From Streptomyces sp. NBC_00683 (GTDB taxonomy: Bacteria; Actinomycetota; Actinomycetes; Streptomycetales; Streptomycetaceae): 64,000 nucleotides of DNA. Location: the NCBI RefSeq assembly GCF_036226745.1, contig NZ_CP109013.1, positions 3,410,001 through 3,474,000 on the forward strand. The letters run 5' to 3'. Of the stretch, positions 54,559 to 63,939 are shown one piece after another (positions within the stretch are counted from its first letter, which is position 1; the number at the start of each line of letters is the position of its first letter). The translations under genes and the position numbers were made by a program. A model generated the notes under the pieces. The model was given only the letters and a program-made list of their open reading frames with translations. It was not told the DNA's origin and searched no databases.

Positions 54559-55764
54559 GTGTCGACCACGGAAACTGCCATCGCCTCCGCCGAGGCGCAC
54601 AGCGCGCACAACTACCACCCGTTGCCGGTCGTCGTCGCCTCCGCGGACGGAGCCTGGATGACCGATGTCGAGGGCCGCCGCTACCTCGACATGCTCGCCG
54701 GTTACTCCGCCCTCAACTTCGGACACGGCAACAGGCGCCTCATCGACGCGGCCAAGGCCCAGCTGGAGCGCGTGACGCTGACCTCGCGCGCCTTCCACCA
54801 CGACCGGTTCGCCGACTTCTGTACGCAGCTCGCCGAGCTGTGCGGCATGGAGATGGTGCTGCCCATGAACACCGGAGCGGAGGCGGTGGAGACGGCGGTG
54901 AAGACCGCGCGCAAGTGGGGGTACCGCGTCAAGGGTGTCCCGGACGGCATGGCGAAGATCATCGTCGTCGCCGGCAACTTCCACGGCAGGACGACGACGA
55001 TCGTCAGCTTCTCCACGGACCAGGAGGCGCGGGCGGACTTCGGCCCGTACACACCGGGGTTCGAGATCGTGCCGTACGGGGACCTGACCGCGCTCAGTGA
55101 GGCGATGACCGAGAACACCGTGGCGGTGCTGATCGAGCCGATCCAGGGCGAGGCCGGGGTGCTGGTACCGCCGCCGGGCTATCTGCCCGGGGTCCGGGAG
55201 CTGACCCGGGAGCGGAACGTCCTGTTCATCGCGGACGAGATCCAGTCGGGGCTCGGCCGCACCGGCAAGACCTTCGCGTGTGAGCACGAGGGCGTGGTTC
55301 CCGACATGTATGTGCTGGGCAAGGCGCTGGGCGGTGGTGTCGTGCCGGTGTCGGCCGTGGTCTCGTCGGCGGCGGTGCTCGGTGTCTACCGCCCGGGTGA
55401 GCACGGCTCGACGTTCGGCGGGAACCCTCTGGCCTGCGCGGTCGCGCTGGAGGTGGTCGCGATGCTGCGCACCGGTGAGTTCCAGCAGCGGGCGGCGGAG
55501 CTGGGTGACCACCTCCACCACGAGCTGGGGCTGCTGGCCGGCGAGGGGGCGGTGGAAGCCGTCCGGGGCCGCGGTCTGTGGGCGGGGGTCGATATCTCCC
55601 CGGGGCTCGGGACGGGCAGGGAGATCTCGGAGAAGCTGATGGATCGCGGGGTACTGGTCAAGGACACCCACGGTTCGACGATCCGGATCGCCCCTCCCCT
55701 GGTGATCAGCAAGGAGGATCTGAACTGGGGCCTGGACCAGCTCCGCGCCGTACTGAGCGCCTGA
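54559..55764 (+). CDS. rocD: Ornithine aminotransferase
   Basis: A 401-residue class III PLP aminotransferase. YHPLPVVV near 16 and the PLP-binding Lys in YVLGKALGGGVVPVSA near 253-268 are family features; ADEIQSGLGRTGK precedes it. It converts ornithine and 2-oxoglutarate to glutamate semialdehyde. GTG at 54559 follows ACGGAGA. A possible -10 TACAAA occurs 45 bases upstream. Its stop region is duplicated downstream. Confidence 0.9.
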   Translation: MSTTETAIASAEAHSAHNYHPLPVVVASADGAWMTDVEGRRYLDMLAGYSALNFGHGNRRLIDAAKAQLERVTLTSRAFHHDRFADFCTQLAELCGMEMVLPMNTGAEAVETAVKTARKWGYRVKGVPDGMAKIIVVAGNFHGRTTTIVSFSTDQEARADFGPYTPGFEIVPYGDLTALSEAMTENTVAVLIEPIQGEAGVLVPPPGYLPGVRELTRERNVLFIADEIQSGLGRTGKTFACEHEGVVPDMYVLGKALGGGVVPVSAVVSSAAVLGVYRPGEHGSTFGGNPLACAVALEVVAMLRTGEFQQRAAELGDHLHHELGLLAGEGAVEAVRGRGLWAGVDISPGLGTGREISEKLMDRGVLVKDTHGSTIRIAPPLVISKEDLNWGLDQLRAVLSA

Positions 55765-56010
55765 GGTCCGCGTCCGCGGTGTGCTGAGCGCCTGTGGTCC
55801 GCGTCCGCGTCCGCGGTGTCGGAGCGCCCGACCGAGTCGGCCGGGGCCCGACCGCCCGGGAAGCGGTCATACGGGCCCGGCCTCCCAGGGCGGCAAGCCG
55901 GGGCCCGGCCGCCCGGAGTGCCCGGAGTGCCCGGCCGCCCGGGAAGCGGTCATGCGGGGCCGGCCTTCCGGGCCGGCCGCCCGGGGACCGGCCTCCCGGA
56001 GTGCCCGGCC
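55753..56010. repeat. Intergenic direct repeats after rocD
   Basis: A 30-base segment including the rocD stop (55753-55782) is repeated at 55784-55819 with a 6-base insertion. A 19-base perfect repeat, CCGCCCGGGAAGCGGTCAT, lies at 55852-55870 and 55935-55953. The rest is GC-rich inverted and direct repeats of CCGGCCGCCCGG type. No gene is supported up to 56060. Confidence 0.65.
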
Positions 56011-56060
56011 GCCCGGGGAGGGCGTCGGTCAGCGGGGACCGGTCGGCTGCTCGTGGGCTC

Positions 56061-57248
56061 TCAGAGGATGACGTGGGGCAGGAAGCGGGCGTATTCGTCC
56101 GTGACCAGCCCCGCCGATTCCCGGATGCCGAGCCCGGCCGCCTCGTCTTCGACCACCCAGGCTCCGAGGACGACACGGTTGCCCGCGAAGTCGGCCAGCG
56201 GCGCCAGTTCCTGGTAGCAGCACGGTTCGTCGCGCAGCACCTGCTCGCTGCCCGGCTCGTGGATGGTGACTCCGGCACCCTCCCGGCCGAGCAGCGGCTT
56301 GGCGACATAGCCCGCTCCGCCGGGCCCGGCCAGCTCGCGGGGTCCGTCGAGATAGGAGGGCAGCAGATTGGGGTGACCGGGATACAGCTCCCACAGGACG
56401 GCCAGCAGCGCCTTGTTGGAGAGGAGCATCTTCCAGGCGGGCTCGATCCAGCAGGTGGTGCCGGTTCCGCCCCCGTTGTCGAGGGTGTCCAGCACATGCG
56501 GCCCGAACCGGTCGGTCGCCAGCCACTCCCACGGGTAGAGCTTGAAGCAGCTGCGGATGAAGCGGAGCCGCTCGTCCACGAACCGGCCGGCCAGCCGGTC
56601 CCAGCCGATCTGTTCGACGGAGAGTGCCTCGGTCTCCACTCCGGCCTGCGCGGCGGTCTCCCGGAGATAGGCGACCGTCATCAGGTCCTCGCCCAGTTCG
56701 TCGCCGTCGGAGTGGGCGAAGTACAGCGGCCCGGGCGGAAGCAGCGGGGCCTGCCGCTTCCACGCGTCGACGAGGCGCTCATGAAGGGAGTTCCACTGGT
56801 CGGCCCCCGGGAAGCGGTCCTCCATCCAGAACCACTGAGGGCTGGCGGCCTCCACCAACGAGGTCGGGGTGTCGGCGTTGTACTCCAGCATCTTCGCCGG
56901 ACCGGTCCCGTCGTACCGCAGGTCGAACCGGCCGTACAGGGAGGGGAGTTCGGCGCGGCGGCGCCAGGACTCGGCGATCAGGCCCGCCAGCCGGGGGTCG
57001 GTGATGCCCAGATCGGCGAAGCGGTTCTGTTCGACGATGTGCCCGGCGGCGGCCAGGCACATCGTGTGCAGCTCCTCCACGACCTCTTCGAGCGCCTCGA
57101 CCTCGGGCAGCGAGAAGACGTAGTAGGCGCTCTCGTCCCAGTACGGGCGCAGGGATCCGTCCGGGTAGCGGGTCAGGGGGTAGATCAGCCCCTGCTCCTC
57201 CACGGTCTCCTGCCAGCCGGGACGCGGCTCGATGGTGCGGCGCTCCAT
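56061..57248 (-). CDS. Glutathionylspermidine synthase-like ATP-grasp protein (YgiC-like)
   Basis: A 395-residue member of the GSP_synth family. ATP-grasp residues are seen in YNADTPTSLVEAASPQWFW (122-140), DGDELGEDLMTVAYL and VAKPLLGREGAGVTIHEPG. Glutathionylspermidine is not expected in actinomycetes, so the YgiC/YjfC branch is more likely. It starts 6 bases after a small lipoprotein gene whose end looks like YgiB, its usual partner. Substrate unknown; amide-bond ligation is inferred. Confidence 0.82.
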   Translation of the reverse strand: MERRTIEPRPGWQETVEEQGLIYPLTRYPDGSLRPYWDESAYYVFSLPEVEALEEVVEELHTMCLAAAGHIVEQNRFADLGITDPRLAGLIAESWRRRAELPSLYGRFDLRYDGTGPAKMLEYNADTPTSLVEAASPQWFWMEDRFPGADQWNSLHERLVDAWKRQAPLLPPGPLYFAHSDGDELGEDLMTVAYLRETAAQAGVETEALSVEQIGWDRLAGRFVDERLRFIRSCFKLYPWEWLATDRFGPHVLDTLDNGGGTGTTCWIEPAWKMLLSNKALLAVLWELYPGHPNLLPSYLDGPRELAGPGGAGYVAKPLLGREGAGVTIHEPGSEQVLRDEPCCYQELAPLADFAGNRVVLGAWVVEDEAAGLGIRESAGLVTDEYARFLPHVIL

Positions 57249-57254
57249 GCCGGC

Positions 57255-57530
57255 TCAGCCGCCGCCGGAGCCGGAAGATCCGAATCCGTCCCGCTCGACC
57301 GCGGACTTGTTGAAACTGCCGCCGGAGACTTTGTTGTTGGAGCTGCTGCCGCCGTAGTAGTACGTACCGCTGCCGTTACTGTCGCTGCACTCGTAACTCG
57401 GCAGTATTTCCTGGGTCACCCGGTCGACGCATCGCCGGTCCGGTTCCGAACTGCAGGAGGTGAGCGTCGCCGCGAGCACCCCCATGCCGCCGAGCACCAC
57501 GGTGCCCGACCTGAGCCTGCGCCTGACCAT
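57255..57530 (-). CDS. YgiB-like lipoprotein, 91 aa
   Basis: Signal peptide with lipobox LTSC at about residues 23-26, then a short mature part with two further Cys (RRCVDRV, YECSDS) and a Gly/Ser/Tyr/Asn-rich tail with VERDGFGSSG, like the R-X-GFG end of YgiB/DUF1190 proteins. ATG at 57530 has GGGGGAGA 7 bases before. It is followed by the YgiC-like gene after 6 bases; the pairing is the main evidence for the name. Confidence 0.65.
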   Translation of the reverse strand: MVRRRLRSGTVVLGGMGVLAATLTSCSSEPDRRCVDRVTQEILPSYECSDSNGSGTYYYGGSSSNNKVSGGSFNKSAVERDGFGSSGSGGG

Positions 57531-57644
57531 TTTCGGTTCTCCCCCGTCGTACCCACGAGCCACTGGACGCAGTCAGATTAGATGCCCGACCGGCTCGACC
57601 GAAATCACGTGCCGACGCTCTCCCGTTTGTCCGGACATCCACGC

Positions 57645-59045
57645 CTACGGCAGCACCCGGCAGAGCGCGTCCAGCGAGCCCGCCCAGGCGCTCTCCGGCG
57701 GAGATCCGTAGCCGATCACCAGTCCGTCCCGGCCCGCCGCCGCCTCCCGGTGCCGGAAGCGCGACAGCCCCTCGATCGCGAGTCCCTGCCAGGCCGCCGC
57801 CTGGACCACCGACCGCTCGGTGCCTTCGGGGAGTTCGAGCACCGCGTGCAGCCCGGCGGCGATGCCGCTCACCCGGATGTCCGGGGCACGCTCGGCGAGC
57901 GCCTCGACGAGCTGGTCGCGGCGGCGCCGGTAGCGCAGCCGCATCGCGCGCACATGGCGGTCGTAGGCCCCCGACTCCATGAACTGGGCGAGTGTCAGCT
58001 GGTCCAGCGTCCCGGACATCCAGTCGAAGCCCCCCTTCGCCTCGCACACCTCTCCCACGAGTCCCTCCGGCAGGACCATCCAGGCCAGCCTCAGCCCCGG
58101 CGCCAGCGACTTGCTGGACGTCCCCAGATAGACGACCCGTTCCGGGTCCAGCCCCTGGAGGGCGCCCACCGGCTGGCGGTCGTAGCGGAACTCCCCGTCG
58201 TAGTCGTCCTCCAGGATCAGGCCCGACGCGGAGCGCGCCCAGTCGACCGCAGCGGCCCGCCGGTCGGGGTGGAGGGGCGTACCCGTCGGGAACTGGTGCG
58301 CGGGCGTCATCAGCACCGCGCCCACGCCTCGCATCCCACCGAGCTCGCCGGTCCTGGCCCCGAGCCCGTCCACCGGCAGACACGGGGTGCGCAGTCCCGC
58401 TTCGGACAGGAGGTTCCAGTGGATGTCGAGACCGTACGACTCGACCGCGGCCTCCTTGACCCGCCGCTTCCGCAGCACCTTCCCCATCAGCATCAACCCG
58501 TGGACGAACCCGGAGCAGATCACGATGCGTTCCGGGTCCGCGTCCACACCGCGCACCCGCGCCAGGTAGTCCGCAAGCACGGTGCGCAGTTCGATGCGCC
58601 CCTGTGCATCCCCGTACCCGAAGGCCTCGTTGGGCGCGGCGGTCAGGGCGCGCCGGGACGCCTTGAGCCACTCGGCGCGCGGGAACGCCGACAGATCGGG
58701 GGATCCGGGCATGAGGTTGTAGGCGGGCCGGCGCCGTACCTGCCGGGATCTCGCCGTCCGCGCGGCCGGCCGGCGCGGAGCGGCCCGCTGCGCGACCCTC
58801 GTCCCCGAACCCTGCTTCGCGGTGAGCCAGCCCTCGGCGACGAGTTCGGCATAGGCGTCGGCGACGGTGTTGCGGGCGACCCCGAGATCGACGGCGAGCG
58901 TACGGGACGAGGGCAGCCGCGTGCCCGGGGCCAGCCGCCCCGTGCGGACAGCCTCCCGCAATGCGTTGATCAGCCCGCTCCGCACCCCCGCGCCGACCGG
59001 TTCGATGTGCAGGTCGGCCCCGAAAGCGGCCCAGGAATCCGTCAT
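57645..59045 (-). CDS. MocR/PdxR-type GntR regulator with aminotransferase domain
   Basis: A 466-residue fusion: GntR winged helix (15-80, RTGRLAPGTRLPSSRTLAVDLGVARNTVADAYAELVAEGWL), then a fold-type I aminotransferase-like domain with the PLP Lys in YLGTSSKSLAPG. MocR regulators sense PLP or amino-donor metabolites. It is divergent from the AhpD-like gene, with 47 bases between starts, so it may regulate that pair. ATG at 59045 is the first start after upstream stops in the conserved part. Confidence 0.9.
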   Translation of the reverse strand: MTDSWAAFGADLHIEPVGAGVRSGLINALREAVRTGRLAPGTRLPSSRTLAVDLGVARNTVADAYAELVAEGWLTAKQGSGTRVAQRAAPRRPAARTARSRQVRRRPAYNLMPGSPDLSAFPRAEWLKASRRALTAAPNEAFGYGDAQGRIELRTVLADYLARVRGVDADPERIVICSGFVHGLMLMGKVLRKRRVKEAAVESYGLDIHWNLLSEAGLRTPCLPVDGLGARTGELGGMRGVGAVLMTPAHQFPTGTPLHPDRRAAAVDWARSASGLILEDDYDGEFRYDRQPVGALQGLDPERVVYLGTSSKSLAPGLRLAWMVLPEGLVGEVCEAKGGFDWMSGTLDQLTLAQFMESGAYDRHVRAMRLRYRRRRDQLVEALAERAPDIRVSGIAAGLHAVLELPEGTERSVVQAAAWQGLAIEGLSRFRHREAAAGRDGLVIGYGSPPESAWAGSLDALCRVLP

Positions 59046-59092
59046 GGAAATGGACCATACCGGTGCGCCACCGGAGCCGTAGCGTCGTAGGC

Positions 59093-59590
59093 ATGACGAC
59101 GAACGAACACAGCCACGCCCCCGAGCACCCCGCCCGACTGCAGTGGGCCACGCTCTCTCCCGATGTCTACAAGGCCATGGTCCGGCTGGACGCCGCATCG
59201 CGTAAGGGGCTCGACCCGGCGCTGCTCGAACTGGTGAAGATCCGGGCCTCGCAGCTCAACCGCTGCGCCCTCTGCCTGGACATGCACTCGAAGGACGCCC
59301 TCGCCGCGGGTGAGTCCGTCGAGCGGATCGTCCAGCTCAGCGCCTGGGAGGAGTCGCAGCACTTCTACACGGAGAAGGAACTGGCGGCGATCGAGCTGAC
59401 GGAGGCCGTGACGGTCCTGACCGACGGGTTCGTACCGGACGAGGTGTACGCGAAGGCCGCCAAGCAGTTCGAGGAGGCCGAGCTCAGCCAGCTGATCGCA
59501 GCCATCACGGTGATCAACGCCTGGAACCGGTTCGGGGTGGCCACCCGTCAGGTACCCGGCCACTACACGCCCGGCGACATCAAGCACTGA
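59093..59590 (+). CDS. Carboxymuconolactone decarboxylase/AhpD-family protein
   Basis: A 165-residue AhpD-like protein with the redox Cys pair in RCALCLDMHSKDA (about 58-70) and the helical CMD fold. Members act as alkylhydroperoxidase partners or related redox enzymes. ATG at 59093 sits 7 bases after TAGCGT, which could be a -10 hexamer for a leaderless transcript; an upstream start at 59063 is possible. It is followed after 7 bases by the PEP-mutase-like gene. Confidence 0.85.
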   Translation: MTTNEHSHAPEHPARLQWATLSPDVYKAMVRLDAASRKGLDPALLELVKIRASQLNRCALCLDMHSKDALAAGESVERIVQLSAWEESQHFYTEKELAAIELTEAVTVLTDGFVPDEVYAKAAKQFEEAELSQLIAAITVINAWNRFGVATRQVPGHYTPGDIKH

Positions 59591-59597
59591 GGCGGCG

Positions 59598-60344
59598 GTG
59601 AGCCACATGAACGAGCCGGTGTCCGTCTTCCGCGCCCTGCACCACAACCGCCCTCCGGGCGACCCCCTGCTCCTGCCCGGTCCGTGGGACGCCGCGAGCG
59701 CCCGTGCCTTCGCCGACGCCGGCTTTCCGGCACTGGCGACACCGAGCGCCGGGGTCGCGGCCTCGCTCGGCCACGAGGACGGGCACACGCCCGCCGCCGA
59801 GATGTTCGCGGCGGTGGCCCGGATCGTGCGCGCCGTGTCCGTTCCCGTGTCTGCGGACATCGAATCCGGTTACGGCCTGACCCCGGCGGAACTCGTGGAA
59901 CGCCTGCTGGAGACCGGCGCGGTCGGCTGCAACCTGGAGGACTCGGCCGACGGGATCCTCCTCGACCCGCAGCGGCACGCGGACCGGCTCGCGGAGGTGC
60001 GCTCCGCCGCAGGCGGCCGTCTCTTCGTCAACGCCCGCGTCGACACGTACATCAGGGGTGTCCCGGCCGGAACGGACGTGGTCGCCGAGACGATCGCCCG
60101 CGCCCGTCTCTACGCGGCCGCCGGTGCGGACTGCGTCTACCCGATCACTGCCCCGGCCGACGACCTTCCCCGTCTTGCCGCCGCCGTCCCGGTTCCGCTC
60201 AACGCCAACGGCACACCCGACGGGCCGTCCGACGCCCGCCGGCTGGGCGAGCTCGGCGCCGCACGGATCACCTTCGGTCCCCTGCTGCAGCGACGGGCCG
60301 CCGCCGCGGTGCGCGACCTCGCGGAACGGCTGCGCGGCCGCTGA
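59598..60344 (+). CDS. Isocitrate lyase/PEP mutase family protein
   Basis: A 248-residue TIM-barrel enzyme: LLPGPWDAASARAFADAGFPALATPS near 25-50, metal-binding ADIESGYG near 90-97, and NLEDSADG near 113-120. The Cys loop of isocitrate lyase is absent. The family splits C-C bonds of oxaloacetate- or isocitrate-like acids or handles C-P bonds; the exact reaction is open. GTG at 59598 follows GGCGGCG. It is co-oriented with the AhpD-like gene and converges on mdh. Confidence 0.82.
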   Translation: MSHMNEPVSVFRALHHNRPPGDPLLLPGPWDAASARAFADAGFPALATPSAGVAASLGHEDGHTPAAEMFAAVARIVRAVSVPVSADIESGYGLTPAELVERLLETGAVGCNLEDSADGILLDPQRHADRLAEVRSAAGGRLFVNARVDTYIRGVPAGTDVVAETIARARLYAAAGADCVYPITAPADDLPRLAAAVPVPLNANGTPDGPSDARRLGELGAARITFGPLLQRRAAAAVRDLAERLRGR

Positions 60345-60380
60345 AACCCAGACACGAGAAGGCAAACCCGGACATGAGAA

Positions 60381-60414
60381 GGCGCCCCCGGCAGCATGTG
60401 CTGCCGGGGGCGCC
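60381..60414. terminator. Perfect 16-bp stem-loop between convergent genes
   Basis: Arms GGCGCCCCCGGCAGCA (60381-60396) and TGCTGCCGGGGGCGCC (60399-60414) with a 2-base loop. It lies 37 bases after the PEP-mutase-like stop and 40 bases after mdh on the other strand, so it can end both. CTCTTCG follows on the plus strand. Confidence 0.85.
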
Positions 60415-60453
60415 TCTTCGTACGGATCCGGTCCGGCCGTGGCCGGAGTCCGG

Positions 60454-61536
<1,083 letters not shown>

Positions 61537-61627
61537 CTATCCGACCCCGGTCGCCCCGGCCGCCCACCCCCCTGTGGGACCGCACACAGCCGGTCACGTA
61601 CCGCAGCTGTCCGTTCGCCGTGATGCC

Positions 61628-62758
61628 CTACTCAGGTGTGGTGCAGCCCTCCGTGCCGGAGGCGAGGGTCGCGCACGCCTTCGCGTCCGATGCCTTCTTC
61701 ACCGCGACCATCGGGGTGTACGCATCCGCATCCGCGTCCGCGTCCACCGTGCCGTCCTGCCCGCCCGCGCCCGCGCTGATCCGAACGGTGTCTCCGGGAG
61801 CGGCCTTCGTTATACGGGCCCACGCGGCCGCACAGGTCTTGCTGTAGCGGACCTCGACGAGGCTGGTGCCCACCGTTGCCCTGGAGACCGTGCTCGCGAA
61901 CTGGCCTCCGCAGCCCATGGCTTCCGGGTCCTGTCCGGTGCAGTCCGCGCCGGTGCACTCGACCCCGGCCGGCAGCTCCGGTGCGGTGGTGCTCGGCTCG
62001 GCGGACGGGGTCGCGGTCTTCCTCCCACCGTCGTCCGCACCCAGGTCGGTGAGCAGCACCGCGCCGGCTATCACCAGCAGAGCGCCCACCACACCCACGA
62101 GGAACATCGTCAGCTTGCGACGGCTGCCGGGCTGTCCGCCCCGGCCCGCACGCCGGTCCGGCCGCTGCGCCCCCGCACCGGCGGAGTGGAATCCGTCCGC
62201 GGGGCCGAGGCCGCCCGGGGCACCGGCATCCGGTGCCGCCCCGTGCCTCGGCTGCTGCGGGATCCGCGGAACGGCTCCGCGCTGGACCGGCACGGACGGC
62301 GGACGGCCCGCGTCGCGCACGTCCTCCCCGGGCTCGGGCGCGGTGGAGACCCCCGCGCCCCCGCCCGCCCGTCCACCGGACCGGCTGCTCCGGCCGGCCG
62401 CGGGGGCGGAGGTCGGCCCGAACTCGCCGAGCGCCGCACGCGCCTGCGAGATCCGTATGGCCTCCATCGTCATGTCGTGGCGCATCTCGGAGCGGCTCCA
62501 GGCACGCTCCGCCAGCTCCCACATGGTCGTCAGGTGGTTCTGATTGGTGCCTGTCACCTCGGCGAGCGCAACGATCGCCCCCTTGGGCGCGAGCAGCCTG
62601 CCGTTGAGATATCGCTCCCAGGACGTCTTGCTGTAGCCCGTGCGGTCAGCCACCGCGGCGATGCTCAGCCCGCTCCGGTCGACCAGCCTGCGCAGCTGGT
62701 TGGCGAACTCCTTGACCTGCGGGTCGAGTTCCTCCGGCAGTGCCTTCCAACGAGGCAT
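61628..62758 (-). CDS. HTH membrane protein with DUF2690 domain
   Basis: Residues 14-70 form an XRE-type HTH (GLSIAAVADRTGYSKTSWERYLNG), followed by a long Pro/Arg/Gly linker, one helix near 226-244 (FLVGVVGALLVIAGAVLL) and an extracytoplasmic DUF2690 domain with three to four Cys (VECTGADCTGQDPEAMGCGGQFAST; CAAAWARI). The layout matches the HTH protein at 3029-4387 in principle. ATG at 62758. It likely senses an outside signal and binds DNA inside; target unknown. Confidence 0.8.
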   Translation of the reverse strand: MPRWKALPEELDPQVKEFANQLRRLVDRSGLSIAAVADRTGYSKTSWERYLNGRLLAPKGAIVALAEVTGTNQNHLTTMWELAERAWSRSEMRHDMTMEAIRISQARAALGEFGPTSAPAAGRSSRSGGRAGGGAGVSTAPEPGEDVRDAGRPPSVPVQRGAVPRIPQQPRHGAAPDAGAPGGLGPADGFHSAGAGAQRPDRRAGRGGQPGSRRKLTMFLVGVVGALLVIAGAVLLTDLGADDGGRKTATPSAEPSTTAPELPAGVECTGADCTGQDPEAMGCGGQFASTVSRATVGTSLVEVRYSKTCAAAWARITKAAPGDTVRISAGAGGQDGTVDADADADAYTPMVAVKKASDAKACATLASGTEGCTTPE

Positions 62759-63146
62759 TACTCCCCCCTCATCCTTTTTCCCCCGAACGTGCCCGACGCG
62801 CCCCCGCTCCGTGACACCGAGCCCTGACGCCCCACTCAGAACCGGCGGTCTCCCGCTTCTGAACTACCCACGAGGATGCACAAAGCCAAGGTGTCAGTTC
62901 CTCATAGGGGGGCGCATGGGTGCATTCGGCGTCACCGCACGCTCCGTCGTACGCCTGTGGCGTATGCCGGGTCAGTCTGCCACCGTTGCGCGGCGATCAC
63001 ACCGTGGCGGAATGGTCACTTCCGTGCCACAGGCCACTGCCATCCCTTGAACCGGACACCTCATGTCCATGACCCTGGAGGCAGGACGGGGCAAGGCCGC
63101 TCAAGTCACCGCATTCCGGCGTTTCTTGCTCCGGGACGTCCCGTCC
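62759..63146. other. Intergenic region upstream of the HTH gene
   Basis: About 390 bases contain the upstream region of the DUF2690 gene and no clear gene. A 44-codon frame at 62916-63050 follows AGGGGGG but has no support beyond that. No repeats or strong hairpins are seen until the terminator at 63147. Confidence 0.3.
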
Positions 63147-63182
63147 GGTGTCCGTCCCTTCTCGGGGGAGGGGACGGACACC
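63147..63182 (-). terminator. Stem-loop terminator of the DUF3017 gene
   Basis: GGTGTCCGTCCC (63147-63158) and GGGACGGACACC (63171-63182) pair perfectly over 12 bases with a 12-base loop. It lies 8 bases after the stop of the minus gene at 63191. Confidence 0.8.
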
Positions 63183-63190
63183 ACAGGCTT

Positions 63191-63919
63191 CTAGCGGATG
63201 GTGAAGTGGACGACGTCCTCCAGGATGGGGACGTCCAGCCACGGCTCGGGCTGCGCCATCAGCGCGAGCAGGACGATCAGGGTGCCCATCAGGCCGTACG
63301 TGACGAGATCGGTGAACCGGGACCGTACGGCCAGCATGCCGACCGAAGGAACCACCCAGCGCAGCACCGCCCCCGCCAGGAGGGCGATGCCCATCAGCAT
63401 CGCGCCGATCCTGAAGGCTTCAGCGAAGGGGTCGGCCCCCACGATCAGCAGCCCGACACCGGCGGTGCAGAGCACGGTGAGCAGCGGCCACTGCCGGGCG
63501 GGCGCGGGAGCGTCCCCCGGCGCGGCGCGGCCGCCGCCCTCGGGACGGGCGGTGTCACGGGTCAGCGAGAAGCGCCGCGAGGGCGCCCGGGTGGAGCCGC
63601 CACCGCCGGCACCCTCCGGGGACGCCTCGTCGGACTCACCGGCCGGGGACGCCTCGTGGGACTCACCCGCCGAGGGCTCCTCGTCGGACTCGCCGACTGC
63701 CGGTGCCTCGTCGGACTCGGACTCACCGGCCGATGCGGCCGCCGGTGCCTCGTGGGACCCATCCGTCGATGGCGACCCAGCCGGAAGGTCCGTAACAGCC
63801 GTCTCGTCCGGACCTTCGGTCACAACCGCATCGCCCGAACCGCTGGGCACAACCGCCTCGTCCGTTTCAACAGCCTCGCCGGCGTGCGCACCGTCCGCCG
63901 GACTCGTACCAGCACCCAT
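63191..63919 (-). CDS. DUF3017 membrane protein with repetitive acidic N-terminus
   Basis: Residues 1-115 are acidic and repetitive with units such as GESDEAP and GESHEASPA. The C-terminal 100 residues hold three helices and the DUF3017 pattern (QWPLLTVLCTAGVGLLIV; FRIGAMLMGIALLAGAVLRWV; LVTYGLMGTLIVLLALM). TAGGAG 4 bases before the ATG sets the start. In streptomycetes it sits between folD and mdh, as here. Function unknown. Confidence 0.85.
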   Translation of the reverse strand: MGAGTSPADGAHAGEAVETDEAVVPSGSGDAVVTEGPDETAVTDLPAGSPSTDGSHEAPAAASAGESESDEAPAVGESDEEPSAGESHEASPAGESDEASPEGAGGGGSTRAPSRRFSLTRDTARPEGGGRAAPGDAPAPARQWPLLTVLCTAGVGLLIVGADPFAEAFRIGAMLMGIALLAGAVLRWVVPSVGMLAVRSRFTDLVTYGLMGTLIVLLALMAQPEPWLDVPILEDVVHFTIR

Positions 63920-63939
63920 GACGCTCCTACCGGCCCGGA

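Noticed and set aside
62916..63050. A 44-codon plus-strand frame preceded by AGGGGGG
   Set aside because: Short, no recognisable features, and it lies in the promoter region of the divergent HTH gene; support is too weak for a gene call.
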